Shown: positions 1 through 9,463 of the stretch, one piece after another
How the letters are laid out: the number at the start of each line of letters is the position of its first letter
Position numbering within the stretch: the first letter of the stretch is position 1
Source of the DNA: Pontibacter sp. FD36
Lineage (GTDB): Bacteria > Bacteroidota > Bacteroidia > Cytophagales > Hymenobacteraceae
Length of the DNA: 64,000 bases
Direction: 5' to 3'
Assembly (NCBI RefSeq): GCF_015686655.1
Contig: NZ_JADPMP010000002.1
Coordinates: 1 to 64,000, forward strand
Notes under the pieces: generated by a model
The model's database searches: none
The model's input: only the letters and a program-made list of their open reading frames with translations
Told to the model about the DNA's origin: nothing
Made by a program: the position numbers and the translations under genes

Positions 1-135
1 TTTTCGGCGCTCCACTGTTTGAGCGTTCAGCGAGTTTGGAGCGTCTTGATTTTTTTGCTTACTTTTTTCATCAAGGAAAAAAGTAAGGCCCGCCCAGCCA
101 GGGCATAAGGTGCCCGCCGCACAGGCGAAGCTATG
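1..135 (-). repeat. Structured intergenic repeat, copy A
   Basis: Reverse-oriented copy of an element also found at 10137-10275 and 47383-47535. In its own orientation it has a GC-rich head (GCCTGTGCGGCGGGCA, then GCCCTGG and GGGCGGGCC), a TTACTTTTTT/AAAAAAGTAA hairpin, then a second hairpin around the core AAACTCGCTGAACGCTC. The outer stem of the second hairpin (positions 6-13 and 38-45) pairs at 7 of 8 positions. Two base pairs differ from copy B by compensatory changes. The element may be cut by the window edge. Confidence 0.85.
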
Positions 136-171
136 AAACAAATCAGGTTGCTATACCTGCAACAGCCACTG

Positions 172-195
172 CTATACCTATACCTATACCTATAC
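172..195. repeat. Tandem hexamer (CTATAC)x4
   Basis: Four head-to-tail copies of CTATAC lie between repeat copy A and the citrate synthase terminator. The unit contains the TATACC core of the heptamer that is over-represented throughout the window. It could be a slippage expansion of one such motif. No gene overlaps it. Confidence 0.8.
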
Positions 196-277
196 TTGGG
201 CCAGAGGCCCCACCATAGTAGACACGAGTGTCGACGCTCGCGCCATAATCGCTTAACTAGCACAAGCCATAAAACAA

Positions 278-309
278 AACGGCCCGTTACTTTGATGTAA
301 CGGGCCGTT
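278..309 (-). terminator. Rho-independent terminator of citrate synthase gene
   Basis: A perfect 13-bp stem (278-290 with 297-309) encloses a 6-base loop. On the minus strand it is followed by a T-rich run (TTTTGTTTTA). It sits 22 bases beyond the citrate synthase stop codon. Confidence 0.9.
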
Positions 310-331
310 CTCTTATTGTATCACTACGAAA

Positions 332-1618
332 TTATCTATTCTCGATATCTACATAGTTACGCTCTGTTTCACCAGTGTAGATCTGACGCGGACGGCCAAT
401 CGGCTCTTTCTGCTCGCGCATCTCTTTCCACTGTGCGATCCAACCTGGCAGACGGCCCAGGGCGAACATCACCGTAAACATGTCGGTTGGGATACCAAGC
501 GCACGGTAGATAATGCCTGAGTAGAAGTCTACGTTAGGGTACAGCTTACGCTCTACGAAATACGGATCGTTCAGGGCAGCTTCTTCCAGTTCCATCGCAA
601 TGGTCAGGATCGGGTCATTGATGCCAAGGGCAGTCAATACTTCGTCAGCCGCTTTCTTGATGATGCGGGCACGTGGGTCGAAGTTTTTGTACACACGGTG
701 ACCGAAGCCCATCAGACGGAAAGGATCGTCTTTGTCTTTAGCTTTCGCAATGTATTTTTTCGAGTCGCCTCCGTCAGCCTTAATGGCTTCGAGCATCTCA
801 ATTACAGCTTGGTTGGCACCACCGTGCAGCGGACCCCACAGGGCACTGATACCGGCAGATACAGAAGAGTACAAGCTTGCATTAGCTGAACCTACCAGAC
901 GCACAGTAGATGTAGAGCAGTTCTGCTCATGGTCAGCATGTAGGATAAGCAGCTTGTTGATCGCATCCACTACCACAGGGTTGATTTCGTAATCTTCCGT
1001 AGGGAAGGCGAACATCATGTGCAGGAAGTTAGAGCAGTAGTCCAGCTTGTTCTTAGGGTAGTTCACCGGATGACCTACAGAATTTTTGTAAGACCATGCA
1101 GCTATTGTAGAAATCTTAGCCATCAAACGGATGATAGAAAGATCCATCTCCTCTTTTGTCTGGTTCGGGTTAAGTGACTCCGGATAAAAAGCTGTCAGGG
1201 AGCTGATCATAGCAGACAGGATGCCCATCGGGTGCGCTGCAGACGGGAAGCCGTCTAGTATTTTGCGCATGTCCTCGTTCACGAGGGTGTGCATCTTGAT
1301 CTTGCCGCTGAAATCATCGAGTTCCTGCTTTGTTGGCAGGGCACCGTAGATCAGCAGGTAAGCCACTTCAATGAAGTTTGACTTCTCAGCCAGTTGCTCA
1401 ATCGGATAACCTCTGTAGTGCAGAATGCCCTGCTCTCCATCAAGGAAAGTGATCGCACTCTTGGTAGCACCTGTATTTTTATAACCTGAGTCCAGGGTGA
1501 TGTAGCCTGACTCCGAGCGCAAAGCAGCTATATCAATTGCTTTCTCATTCTCAGTACCAGTTACAACCGGGAACTTGTAGGACTTCCCCTCTAAAATTAT
1601 TTCAGCGTGTTCTGACAT
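332..1618 (-). CDS. gltA: Citrate synthase
   Basis: A 428-residue type-II-sized citrate synthase, which condenses acetyl-CoA and oxaloacetate to citrate in the cytoplasmic TCA cycle. The visible active-site blocks are LHADHEQNCSTSTVRLVGS, GPLHGGANQ with the oxaloacetate-binding His, GFGHRVYKNFDPRA with the second His, and the Asp in NVDFYSG. The C-terminal GRLPGWIAQWKEM and RPRQIYTG blocks are also typical. The gene is complete, starts at ATG, and is monocistronic with its own terminator downstream. About 205 bases upstream hold no gene and presumably contain its promoter, which I could not place. Confidence 0.97.
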   Translation of the reverse strand: MSEHAEIILEGKSYKFPVVTGTENEKAIDIAALRSESGYITLDSGYKNTGATKSAITFLDGEQGILHYRGYPIEQLAEKSNFIEVAYLLIYGALPTKQELDDFSGKIKMHTLVNEDMRKILDGFPSAAHPMGILSAMISSLTAFYPESLNPNQTKEEMDLSIIRLMAKISTIAAWSYKNSVGHPVNYPKNKLDYCSNFLHMMFAFPTEDYEINPVVVDAINKLLILHADHEQNCSTSTVRLVGSANASLYSSVSAGISALWGPLHGGANQAVIEMLEAIKADGGDSKKYIAKAKDKDDPFRLMGFGHRVYKNFDPRARIIKKAADEVLTALGINDPILTIAMELEEAALNDPYFVERKLYPNVDFYSGIIYRALGIPTDMFTVMFALGRLPGWIAQWKEMREQKEPIGRPRQIYTGETERNYVDIENR

Positions 1619-1823
1619 GCCTGTATTTTTTATGTGTCCGTGAATAGTCTCTTATCGAAGCGAAATTATGTAAAAATGTAATTAAAATGAAATGGAATAA
1701 CGGGATATATGGTAAATTAACAATGTTTTAACCCGCAGACCATACTAACCATTGTATAAACGACAATCCGGTAAAAAGTTTGGCTCATTTGTACGTTATC
1801 TTATATATCTTCCGCCATTTTCA

Positions 1824-2144
1824 TTACCAGGGACTGGAATTGTCTTCCTCCTCAGATGATCCGCCAAAACCGTAGCGCGGTGTATAGGGAGTGCCCCGGC
1901 CTTCCAGGTGGTTTTGCATATCGAGGTGCAGCTTGATGCGGTCCAGTCTTATAAACTCCGCCCACAGTTCCTGGTCACTTTCTGACATCCGGTCGATCAG
2001 GTCTCCCAACTGCAGACCACCTTCCGCTTTCTGAAGTTCCCGGATGTAAGGGTCAGAGTCAACCATGCCCTGTATTTTTATTCTGAAATAGGTATTCAGT
2101 TCTATATACCTCGCTTCATCCCAGCTTTCCATTTCCTGCTTCAT
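1824..2144 (-). CDS. Hypothetical protein, second gene of an unknown pair
   Basis: A 106-residue acidic protein of unknown function, beginning MKQEMESWDEARYIELNTYF. It appears mostly helical and has a low-complexity end rich in Gly, Ser and Glu (GFGGSSEEED). The ATG at 2144 was chosen because AGAGGG lies about 6 bases upstream. An in-frame GTG at 2198 is possible and would almost abut the stop codon of the preceding gene. It lies downstream of the 2202-2663 gene on the same strand and is probably co-transcribed with it. No signal peptide or membrane segment is visible. Confidence 0.6.
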   Translation of the reverse strand: MKQEMESWDEARYIELNTYFRIKIQGMVDSDPYIRELQKAEGGLQLGDLIDRMSESDQELWAEFIRLDRIKLHLDMQNHLEGRGTPYTPRYGFGGSSEEEDNSSPW

Positions 2145-2201
2145 GATCGCCCTCTTTTTTGGTTTATACTCATTCCTGTGCCATATGGCTGCATGCACTT
2201 C

Positions 2202-2663
2202 CTAAAAGCCGTCCAGTCCCCCATCCGGATCCGGGTCATCAGGCTGTACACCGGGCGGGTTGAACAGGCCCCAACGGTCCACGGCATAGTTCCAGGCGTC
2301 AAAGGTTTTCACCCATTCTATAAATAGCAGGCGGTACTCCTCCAGCGCTTCTTTGATTAGGTGCAGATAGTGAATGTGTTCAAAGCCAAACATGGTCAGC
2401 GTGTTGCAGTGGTTCTGCAGGTCGCGGGCTGCTTTACGGATCAGGGTAGCGCATTCCATCCGGATATCATACAGGTCAGTACCCTCAGCGCCTGCCACTT
2501 TTACGCTCAGCATAGCGGCATCCTCCAGCATAAAAGCTTTACTGCTGGCTAGGCGGCGGTCATCTTCAGGTATAAGGTCACTGATTTTTTGTGTCAGGTC
2601 ATAGATCTCGCGTCCCTTCTGGAAAAGCGGCATCTGGCGTGGGTTCAGGTGTTCTTCGTGCAT
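2202..2663 (-). CDS. Hypothetical helical protein, possibly a four-helix bundle
   Basis: A 153-residue predicted cytoplasmic protein starting MHEEHLNPRQMPLFQKGREI. The ATG at 2663 is preferred over an in-frame TTG at 2720. The sequence is almost wholly amphipathic helix until a Pro/Asp/Gly-rich tail (NPPGVQPDDPDPDGG). The pattern FQKGREIYDLTQKI near the N-terminus resembles the first helix of S23/Avd-like four-helix bundle proteins, but the match is too weak to assign a family. It forms a tight pair with the downstream 1824-2144 gene. The function is unknown. Confidence 0.65.
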   Translation of the reverse strand: MHEEHLNPRQMPLFQKGREIYDLTQKISDLIPEDDRRLASSKAFMLEDAAMLSVKVAGAEGTDLYDIRMECATLIRKAARDLQNHCNTLTMFGFEHIHYLHLIKEALEEYRLLFIEWVKTFDAWNYAVDRWGLFNPPGVQPDDPDPDGGLDGF

Positions 2664-3183
2664 AGGTGTTGTATTGTTCTGCCATGCCTGGCCTGCAACA
2701 ACAGGTATAGGGATAGACAAATTTGTACAAAATACGTATAGATGTGAAGTTATAAAATATTACCGATTTTGAATTTAAAATGAAAGTGTGCTGTTCTGCA
2801 AATAAAGAGGGGCCGCACCTAACCGCAAGGAGGTAAAATTCTTCGTATAACATAACATAGGGCACAGGGGACAGCCCATTTTGTCGCCAAGCCACTCTTC
2901 CCCTGTTCCGGGCAACGGAAAGCAGCGCCCTGCTTCATGCGTACGTGTACGCATTTCCTGCCCGCATACCTGTGCATAAGCACATAGCCTCATAATATCA
3001 AAGGCCTGGCCGATGCGCGGGTACCGGATATACAAACAAGCAAAGTGGCATTCTTTTAAGGGATGCAGACCATAACATACTCAAATGATGACACATTCAG
3101 CTGACAGGCAGTAAACGGGCTCTTCTTTTCGGTGCCACTGCTTATTGCTCTCAGGTATAAATGATTCTCTAAAAATACGCCCT
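2664..3183. other. Gene-free stretch upstream of prkA
   Basis: These 520 bases separate divergent genes. Frames open here on either strand look like chance. It must hold the promoters for the unknown pair (minus) and the prkA operon (plus), but I could not identify either with confidence. Confidence 0.5.
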
Positions 3184-5112
3184 ATGAATATTTTAGAAAA
3201 GATCAAGACCAATTACAGTGCCTCCATGAACGAGATGACAGTAGCTGCCTATCTTGAGGAGTGCCGGAAAGACCCCAAAATGTACGCCAAGCCCGCTGAG
3301 CGTATTCTCGATGCCATCGGGGAGCCCGAGATGCTCGATACGCGTCAGGACCCTAAACTGAGCCGCATCTTCTCCAACAAAAAAATCAAGATCTACCCCG
3401 CCTTCCGCGATTTCTACGGGATGGAAAGCACCATCGAGCAGATCGTGTCGTACTTCCGCCACTCAGCGCAGGGCTTGGAGGAAAAGAAGCAGATCTTATA
3501 CCTGATGGGTCCGGTTGGGGGCGGTAAAAGCTCCCTGGCTGAAAAGCTGAAGCACCTCATGCAACAGCACCCCATCTACGTGCTCAAAGCCGGTGAGCAG
3601 ATCAGCCCGGTATTTGAGAGTCCGCTGGGGCTGTTTGCCGACTATGCCGAAGAGTTGGAAGAGGAGTATGGTATACCTGCCCGCTACATTCCGGGCTGCA
3701 TGAGTCCCTGGGCCTCCAAGCGACTGCGGGAGTTCGACGGCGACATCAATCGCTTTAAAGTAGTTCGGCTGTTTCCTTCCATACAGGAGCAGATTGCTAT
3801 TTCTAAAACGGAGCCAGGCGACGAAAACAACCAGGATATCTCAACATTGGTAGGTAAAGTGGACATCCGGAAACTGGCGGAGTACCAGCAAAGCGACCCG
3901 GATGCTTATTCTTATACCGGTGGACTTTGCCTTGCCAACCAGGGTTTGCTGGAATTTGTGGAGATGTTCAAAGCGCCGATCAAGGTGCTGAACCCGCTGC
4001 TCACGGCTACCCAGGAGAAGAACTACAAAGGCACCGAACCCATCGGCGCTATACCTTTCGACGGCATCATTCTGGCGCACTCCAACGAGTCAGAGTGGGC
4101 CAAATTCCTCAACGATAAAAAGAACGAAGCCTTCCTCGACCGCATTTACAAAGTGCAGGTTCCTTACTGCCTGCGCGTGAGCGAAGAGATCAAGATCTAC
4201 GAAAAGCTGATCCGTGAAAGTTCTCTGAAGGAAGCGCCATGCGCACCAAAGACGATCGAGCTACTGGCTGAGTTTTCTGTGATGTCGCGCCTGAAGGAGC
4301 CGGAGAACTCCAGCATCTACTCCAAGATGCGGGTTTACAACGGCGAGACACTGCGCGAAACTGACCCGAATGCCAAGTCCATACAGGAGTACCGCGACGA
4401 TGCCGGCATCAACGAAGGTATGCAGGGTATATCGACCCGATTTGCGTTCAAGATCCTGTCCAAGGTGTTCAACTTCGACAGCGAAGAGATTGCTGCCAAC
4501 CCGGTGCACTTACTCTATGTGTTGGAGCAGGAGGTGATCAAGATGATGCTGCCGCCGGAGACAGAGAGCAAGTATTTACACCTTATCAAATCGGTACTGG
4601 CCAGCAAGTATGCCGAGTTTATATCTGACGAAATCCAGAAGGCCTACATCGAATCCTACAGCTCCTATGGGCAGAACATTTTCGAGAAGTATGTGGTGTA
4701 CGCTGATCACTGGATGCAGAATAACGACTATCGCGATCCGGACTCAGGCGAGATCTTCGACCGTAGCATTCTGAACGATGAACTGGAGAAAATTGAGAAG
4801 CCCGCAGGTATAGCCAACCCGAAAGACTTCCGCTCTGAGGTAACGAACTTCTTTTTGCGTCACAAAGCCAACCACGGCGGTAAGAGCCCACGTTGGGATT
4901 CTTATGAGAAGATCAAGAATGTGATCGAGAAGAAGATATTCACCAACACCGAAGACCTGCTGCCGGTGGTATCCTTCAATGTCAAGACAAACGAGGAAGA
5001 CGAGAAGAAGCACCGCGACTTCACCCGTCGCATGCGCGACCGCGGCTACACCGACAAGCAGATCCGCATCCTGGTAGACTGGTTCATGCGCGTGCGCAAG
5101 ACAATGGCATAG
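3184..5112 (+). CDS. prkA: PrkA-family serine protein kinase
   Basis: A 642-residue homologue of PrkA/YeaG, a cytoplasmic protein with an AAA+ N-terminal half and a C-terminal kinase-like half. It is linked to sporulation in Bacillus and to nutrient-stress signalling in enterobacteria. The Walker A motif is GPVGGGKSS near residue 115. Long family-specific blocks such as NQGLLEFVEMFKAPIKVLNP and STRFAFKILSKVFNF are present. The ATG at 3184 gives the usual family length; an upstream in-frame TTG at 3145 would add 13 residues. It is followed 9 bases later by yeaH, and ycgB follows. This three-gene set is widely conserved, supporting a joint stress function. Confidence 0.95.
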   Translation: MNILEKIKTNYSASMNEMTVAAYLEECRKDPKMYAKPAERILDAIGEPEMLDTRQDPKLSRIFSNKKIKIYPAFRDFYGMESTIEQIVSYFRHSAQGLEEKKQILYLMGPVGGGKSSLAEKLKHLMQQHPIYVLKAGEQISPVFESPLGLFADYAEELEEEYGIPARYIPGCMSPWASKRLREFDGDINRFKVVRLFPSIQEQIAISKTEPGDENNQDISTLVGKVDIRKLAEYQQSDPDAYSYTGGLCLANQGLLEFVEMFKAPIKVLNPLLTATQEKNYKGTEPIGAIPFDGIILAHSNESEWAKFLNDKKNEAFLDRIYKVQVPYCLRVSEEIKIYEKLIRESSLKEAPCAPKTIELLAEFSVMSRLKEPENSSIYSKMRVYNGETLRETDPNAKSIQEYRDDAGINEGMQGISTRFAFKILSKVFNFDSEEIAANPVHLLYVLEQEVIKMMLPPETESKYLHLIKSVLASKYAEFISDEIQKAYIESYSSYGQNIFEKYVVYADHWMQNNDYRDPDSGEIFDRSILNDELEKIEKPAGIANPKDFRSEVTNFFLRHKANHGGKSPRWDSYEKIKNVIEKKIFTNTEDLLPVVSFNVKTNEEDEKKHRDFTRRMRDRGYTDKQIRILVDWFMRVRKTMA

Positions 5113-5121
5113 GAGGGAAGC

Positions 5122-6387
5122 ATGAGCCACATCATCGACAGACGGAAGAATGACAAGGGGAAGTCTACTGGCAACCGGCAGAAGTTTCTGAAGCGGGTGG
5201 AGAGCCAGATCAAGAAGGCTATACCTGACATCATCTCGCAGGAGAGCATCAAGGACAGCAGTACCGGCGGTAGTGTGAAGGTGCCTGTGCGCGGACTCGA
5301 GGAGCCGACTTTCCACCATGATCCCAAAACCGGTAAAAAGCAGACCGTGCGGCCCGGCAACGATAAGTATAGGGAAGGCGACCGCGTGCCCAAACCCAAG
5401 GGGGGAGGAGCCGGCTCGGGCAGTGGACGGGGCAAGGGCTCTAACAGTCCGGAGGTGACCGAGGACGAGTTTACCGTGGTGTTATCACGGGAGGAGTTTC
5501 TGAAGTACTTTTTTGATGACCTGGCGCTGCCCAACATGGTGAAGAAACTGATGGACAGCACCGAGAATTTTGAGATGCGACGAGCCGGTTATACCCGCGA
5601 CAGCGTTCCTTCGCGCCTCAACATCAAGTCCAGCTACCAACAGTCGCTTGGGCGTCGACTGGCCCTTAAGGGCGTACTGGACAAGAAGTTGGCGCTGCTG
5701 GAGGAGCAGCTGTCGCTGGCGACCGACCCCGCAGAGAAGGCCGCCCTTGCTGAAGAGGTTGAGAAGGTACGGCGACAGGCCAATACCTTGCCTTTTTTCG
5801 AGGACATCGACCTGCGCTATAACAATTTTGAGCGGGTGCCTATACCTGTTACTTCAGCTGTGATGTTCTGCATCATGGACGTGTCGGCTTCGATGGGTCA
5901 GCATGAAAAGGACATTGCCAAGCGCTTTTTCACCTTGCTCTATATCTTCCTCACTCGGCAGTACAAGAACGTGGAGCTGGTCTTTATCCGGCACCATACC
6001 GAGGCCAAGGAGGTGAACGAAGATGAGTTTTTCAACTCGCGGGAGAGTGGGGGAACCGTGGTGGCTCCATCTCTTAAACTGATGGAGCAGATTATGCGCA
6101 CGCGCTACGACGACAGTTGGAATGTGTACTGCTGCCAGGCCTCTGACGGGGATGTGTGGTCGAAGCAGGATGCCACCGAGTGTAAGCGACTTTTGCTCGA
6201 GGATATTCTGCCTTCCATCCAGTACATGGCCTACATCGAGATCAGCAACAATCCGCGCGAGAGTGACCTATGGCAAGCCTACAGCCGCATCAGCGATGAT
6301 GACTCTTTCTCGATCCGGCAGGTATACGAACCCTTCGAGATCTGGCCTGTTTTCCAGGGGTTATTCCGAAAGCGGAGTGCCGTCTGA
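5122..6387 (+). CDS. yeaH: YeaH-family VWA protein (DUF444)
   Basis: A 421-residue member of the YeaH/YhbH family (DUF444, UPF0229), the usual partner of PrkA. The N-terminus MSHIIDRRKNDKGKSTGNRQ and a Gly-rich linker (GGGAGSGSGRGKG) precede a von Willebrand A-like domain. Its metal site appears as FCIMDVSASMG near residue 250. GGAGGGAAG lies just before the ATG. The stop codon is formed where a repeat element begins (GTC TGA ATC AGG), so the last codons may have been altered by the repeat's arrival. Function is inferred from the conserved prkA-yeaH-spoVR association. Confidence 0.94.
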   Translation: MSHIIDRRKNDKGKSTGNRQKFLKRVESQIKKAIPDIISQESIKDSSTGGSVKVPVRGLEEPTFHHDPKTGKKQTVRPGNDKYREGDRVPKPKGGGAGSGSGRGKGSNSPEVTEDEFTVVLSREEFLKYFFDDLALPNMVKKLMDSTENFEMRRAGYTRDSVPSRLNIKSSYQQSLGRRLALKGVLDKKLALLEEQLSLATDPAEKAALAEEVEKVRRQANTLPFFEDIDLRYNNFERVPIPVTSAVMFCIMDVSASMGQHEKDIAKRFFTLLYIFLTRQYKNVELVFIRHHTEAKEVNEDEFFNSRESGGTVVAPSLKLMEQIMRTRYDDSWNVYCCQASDGDVWSKQDATECKRLLLEDILPSIQYMAYIEISNNPRESDLWQAYSRISDDDSFSIRQVYEPFEIWPVFQGLFRKRSAV

Positions 6388-6640
6388 ATCAGGATTTACA
6401 GGATTAAAGGATTTACAGGATTCAGATTGCACGAAATTAACTTTTAAGGACTTTTAGGGTTTCTGTGTCATTTCGAATGCAATGAGAAATCTGAAATACT
6501 GCGAATCTCAAAAATTGAACCTACTCTCCAACGCGCTTTTGCACTGCAAATCCGAAAGAGTAGATATTTTGAATTTAAATAGTCGAGTGAATTTTCTCTC
6601 CAGAAATCCTGAAAATCCTAAAATCCTGTAAATTCTTGGG
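6386..6640. repeat. MITE-like repeat with imperfect terminal inverted repeats
   Basis: Between yeaH and ycgB, the left end carries two copies of GGATTTACAGGATT (6390-6422). The right end (about 6602-6638) carries the near-reverse complement (AATCCTGAAAATCCT then AAATCCTGTAAATTCT). Inside, 6465-6490 contains TGTCATTTCGAATGCAATGA, a relative of the arms of the inverted repeat at 55214-55295. No open frame of note lies inside. It looks like a non-coding mobile or repeat unit of about 250 bases. Confidence 0.7.
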
Positions 6641-6663
6641 GAAGGGGCCCTATAAAAAGATCC

Positions 6664-8178
6664 ATGACAGAAAAAGAGAAATACCGGGCGATGTTTTGTG
6701 ATCCGAACTGGGATTATGAAACGCTGCAGGCGGCCGATGAGGTGATCAGCCGGATAGGGAAGGAGTACCTCAAGCTGAAGACCTACCCGAATCAGATTGA
6801 GGTGGTGACCTCGGAGCAGATGCTCGATGCCTATGCGCTCACGGGATTGCCTACCTCTTACCCGCACTGGAAGTTTGGCAAGGACTTCGTGCTGAACCAG
6901 AACAACTATACCAAGGGCCGCATGGGGCTTTCGTACGAGCTGGTGATTAACTCCAACCCCTGCATCAGCTACAACATGGAGAACAACTCCACCTGCATGA
7001 TGCTGCTCGTGATTGCCCATGCCTGCCAGGGCCACAATGCTTTTTTCGCGAACAACTACATGTTCCTCGACTGGACCTCAGCCGACTCTATCGTAGACTA
7101 CATGGCCTTTGCGCGGGAGTATATCCTGAAGTGTGAGGAAGAGTATGGAGAGGAGGAAGTGGAGCGAGTACTCGATGCAGCACATGCGCTGATGAACTAT
7201 GGCGTAGACAAGTATAAGAAGCCTACTAAACTATCGGCGCTGGAGGAGAACGAGCGCCTGAAGAAACTCACTGCCATCCGACACGAAAACTACAACGAGC
7301 TCTGGCGTACCTTGCCCCAGGGAACTGATGAACCAGATTTACTCACTTCAGAAGAAGGCCGCTTTCCGAAAGAACCCGAAGAGAATATCCTGTACTTTAT
7401 AGAGAAGTATGCCCCCGCCATGCCACAATGGAAGCGTGAGATCGTGCGCATTGTCCGCAAAGTGTCGCAGTACTTCTACCCGCAGGGAGCTACCAAGGTC
7501 ATGAACGAGGGCTTTGCCACCTTCGTGCACTACCACATCATCAACAAGATGTTCGAAGAGGGCTATCTCAACGATGGTTTCATGTTGGAGTTCATCAAAA
7601 GCCACAGCAGTGTGCTCTTTCAGCCGGAGTACAACAGCAAGTTTTATTCTGGGCTCAATCCCTATACCCTGGGCTTCAACATTTTCATGGACATCAAACG
7701 CATCTGCCAGGAGCCGACCGAAGAGGATCAGGCCTGGTTCCCCGACCTGATCGGCAAGGACTGGCTGGAGCAGGTGCTGTATGTGATGGAGAATTTCCGG
7801 GATGATAGTTTTATTCTGCAATACCTCTCCCCGAAGGTGATCCGCGACATGAAGCTCTTTACGATCATCGACAACGAAGGAGAGTCGGAGTTCCAGATCG
7901 GGGCCATCCACAACGAACGCGGCTACCGTCGGGTGCGGGAGCAGCTTGCCTCACAGTACGACCGCTCCAGCTACATCCCCAACATCCAGGTTACCCGCGT
8001 AGATCGCCACCAGACCAGCAAGCTATACCTGACGCACTACATGCAGAAGGATCGCAAGCTCGAGACCAAGAGCGCCCGTCAGACAATGGCGCATCTGCGC
8101 TACCTGTGGGGCTTTCCGGTGGAGCTGCACTCCAAGAATAAGCTGGGGATTAATGAGAGCTCTTTCGAAGTGAAGTAA
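6664..8178 (+). CDS. ycgB: SpoVR family protein
   Basis: A 504-residue SpoVR/YcgB protein, the third member of the prkA-yeaH-spoVR trio. In Bacillus SpoVR affects spore cortex formation; in non-sporulating bacteria the role is linked to stress or stationary phase. Family blocks include LTGLPTSYPHWKFGKDF near residue 60, LVIAHACQGHNAFF near 118, and MNEGFATFVHYHIINKM near 280. The His and Glu residues there suggest a metal site. It starts at ATG 6664. It is separated from yeaH by a 276-base interval filled by a repeat element, which may have disrupted an older operon. It is convergent with the next gene. Confidence 0.95.
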   Translation: MTEKEKYRAMFCDPNWDYETLQAADEVISRIGKEYLKLKTYPNQIEVVTSEQMLDAYALTGLPTSYPHWKFGKDFVLNQNNYTKGRMGLSYELVINSNPCISYNMENNSTCMMLLVIAHACQGHNAFFANNYMFLDWTSADSIVDYMAFAREYILKCEEEYGEEEVERVLDAAHALMNYGVDKYKKPTKLSALEENERLKKLTAIRHENYNELWRTLPQGTDEPDLLTSEEGRFPKEPEENILYFIEKYAPAMPQWKREIVRIVRKVSQYFYPQGATKVMNEGFATFVHYHIINKMFEEGYLNDGFMLEFIKSHSSVLFQPEYNSKFYSGLNPYTLGFNIFMDIKRICQEPTEEDQAWFPDLIGKDWLEQVLYVMENFRDDSFILQYLSPKVIRDMKLFTIIDNEGESEFQIGAIHNERGYRRVREQLASQYDRSSYIPNIQVTRVDRHQTSKLYLTHYMQKDRKLETKSARQTMAHLRYLWGFPVELHSKNKLGINESSFEVK

Positions 8179-8186
8179 GGGTAAAT

Positions 8187-9428
8187 TTATCTCTTCACTT
8201 TCGTTTGAATAAACTCCTGCAAGCCCTGCTCAAACAGCGCCACTTCCTCCATGGTATTATAAGGTGCCAGCCCGATGCGCACCCAACCGCCCATTGGATT
8301 TACACCGAGTTTTTCGGCCATAGTCGAGGCGTAAAAATGGCCATCGGCGATGCACATGTTGTAGTGCTCGGCAAACCAGCTGGTTACTTCGCGGGCTTTT
8401 ATGCCGGGGATTGTGAAAGCAAAAGTTGGGGTTTTGTATATACCTGCTGCTGCACGGTACAACTTCAGTTCCGGTGTCTGGCGCAGAAAACCGTCAAGCC
8501 GAGCAGTCAACCCCTGCTCGTGCTCCTCAACGCGCTGCATACCTGATGCAATTCGCGCTCGTCGGCTATCTCCTTCGCCCAATTGCTCTATAAATGTAAT
8601 GGCACCGATCAGACCTGCAATCGCTTCGTGGTTTTGCGTGCCCGTCTCGAGCTTGTCTGGTATCTGCTGTGGGGCAGGGGCCAGCTTGTATACCTGCAGT
8701 TTCTCAAACAGCGAAGCAGCGATCACAGCAATGCCGATGTGCGGACCGAAAAACTTGTAGGCAGAACAAAACAGGATGTCGCAGCCCAGTTCCTGAAAGT
8801 CGATGGGCAGGTGCGGCGCGGCATGCACGGCATCAACCACCACGATCGCATTTACTTCCTTTGCTCTGGCAATCACCCGCCTTACATTCGTCACAGTACC
8901 CGTCACGTTCGACGACATGCCCACTGCCACCAGTTTTGTCTTCTCGGTGATCAGCTCTTCCAGCTTATCCAGATTCAGGGTATAGATATCCTGATTCAGT
9001 TCTATAAACCGAACTGTAGCGCCTTTGTCCTTGGCCAGCGTCACCCAGGGATCTACGTTGGCGCGGTGGTCCATCTCAGTCACGACCACTTCGTCATCGG
9101 AAGAGATAAAACTGCCCAGACTACGGGCGACGCTGAAAGCCAGGGTCGTCATGTTCTGCCCGAAAGCCACTTCCTCGGGAGCGCAGTGCAGCAAATCCGC
9201 TACCGCTTTACGACCTTCCAGCAGCAGGTTGTCGGTGCTCACACTGGTCGGGAAGGCACCGTGCAGGTTGGCCATACCACCCGTGATATAGGCCATCATG
9301 CCATCAATGGACTGCTGCGCCATCTGGGTGCCGCCAGGGCCGTCGAAATAGATGAACGGTTTTTTACCACCTGCTTCCTGTAAGGCTGGGAAGGCTGCGC
9401 GGAGCTTTTCTACTGCGAACTGACTCAT
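8187..9428 (-). CDS. Cysteine desulfurase-like class V aminotransferase
   Basis: A 413-residue PLP enzyme of the class V aminotransferase fold. The PLP-binding Lys is in CSAYKFFGPH near residue 226, with VDAVHAAPH upstream as the Asp/His cofactor block. N-terminal IYFDGPGGTQMAQQS and the long FGQNMTTLAFSVAR segment match the cysteine-desulfurase-like subfamily distinct from IscS and SufS. The conserved active-site Cys loop of true desulfurases is not obvious, so the substrate is open. It lies 35 bases downstream of the MaoC gene on the same strand and is probably co-transcribed. Confidence 0.88.
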   Translation of the reverse strand: MSQFAVEKLRAAFPALQEAGGKKPFIYFDGPGGTQMAQQSIDGMMAYITGGMANLHGAFPTSVSTDNLLLEGRKAVADLLHCAPEEVAFGQNMTTLAFSVARSLGSFISSDDEVVVTEMDHRANVDPWVTLAKDKGATVRFIELNQDIYTLNLDKLEELITEKTKLVAVGMSSNVTGTVTNVRRVIARAKEVNAIVVVDAVHAAPHLPIDFQELGCDILFCSAYKFFGPHIGIAVIAASLFEKLQVYKLAPAPQQIPDKLETGTQNHEAIAGLIGAITFIEQLGEGDSRRARIASGMQRVEEHEQGLTARLDGFLRQTPELKLYRAAAGIYKTPTFAFTIPGIKAREVTSWFAEHYNMCIADGHFYASTMAEKLGVNPMGGWVRIGLAPYNTMEEVALFEQGLQEFIQTKVKR

Positions 9429-9463
9429 AAGCTGTTTGTCTGGATGGCCTGCTGAAAGGCCGG

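Noticed and set aside
172-195. Possible CRISPR-like or VNTR locus
   Set aside because: Only four 6-base units with no spacers, so it is a simple tandem repeat.
1619-1823. Bacteroidota-type promoter (TTTG / TAnnTTTG) upstream of gltA
   Set aside because: Only partial matches such as TAATTTCG were found, so I could not place it with confidence.
8583-9383. 266-codon open frame opposite the PLP enzyme gene
   Set aside because: Antisense shadow; the minus-strand PLP enzyme has clear motifs throughout.
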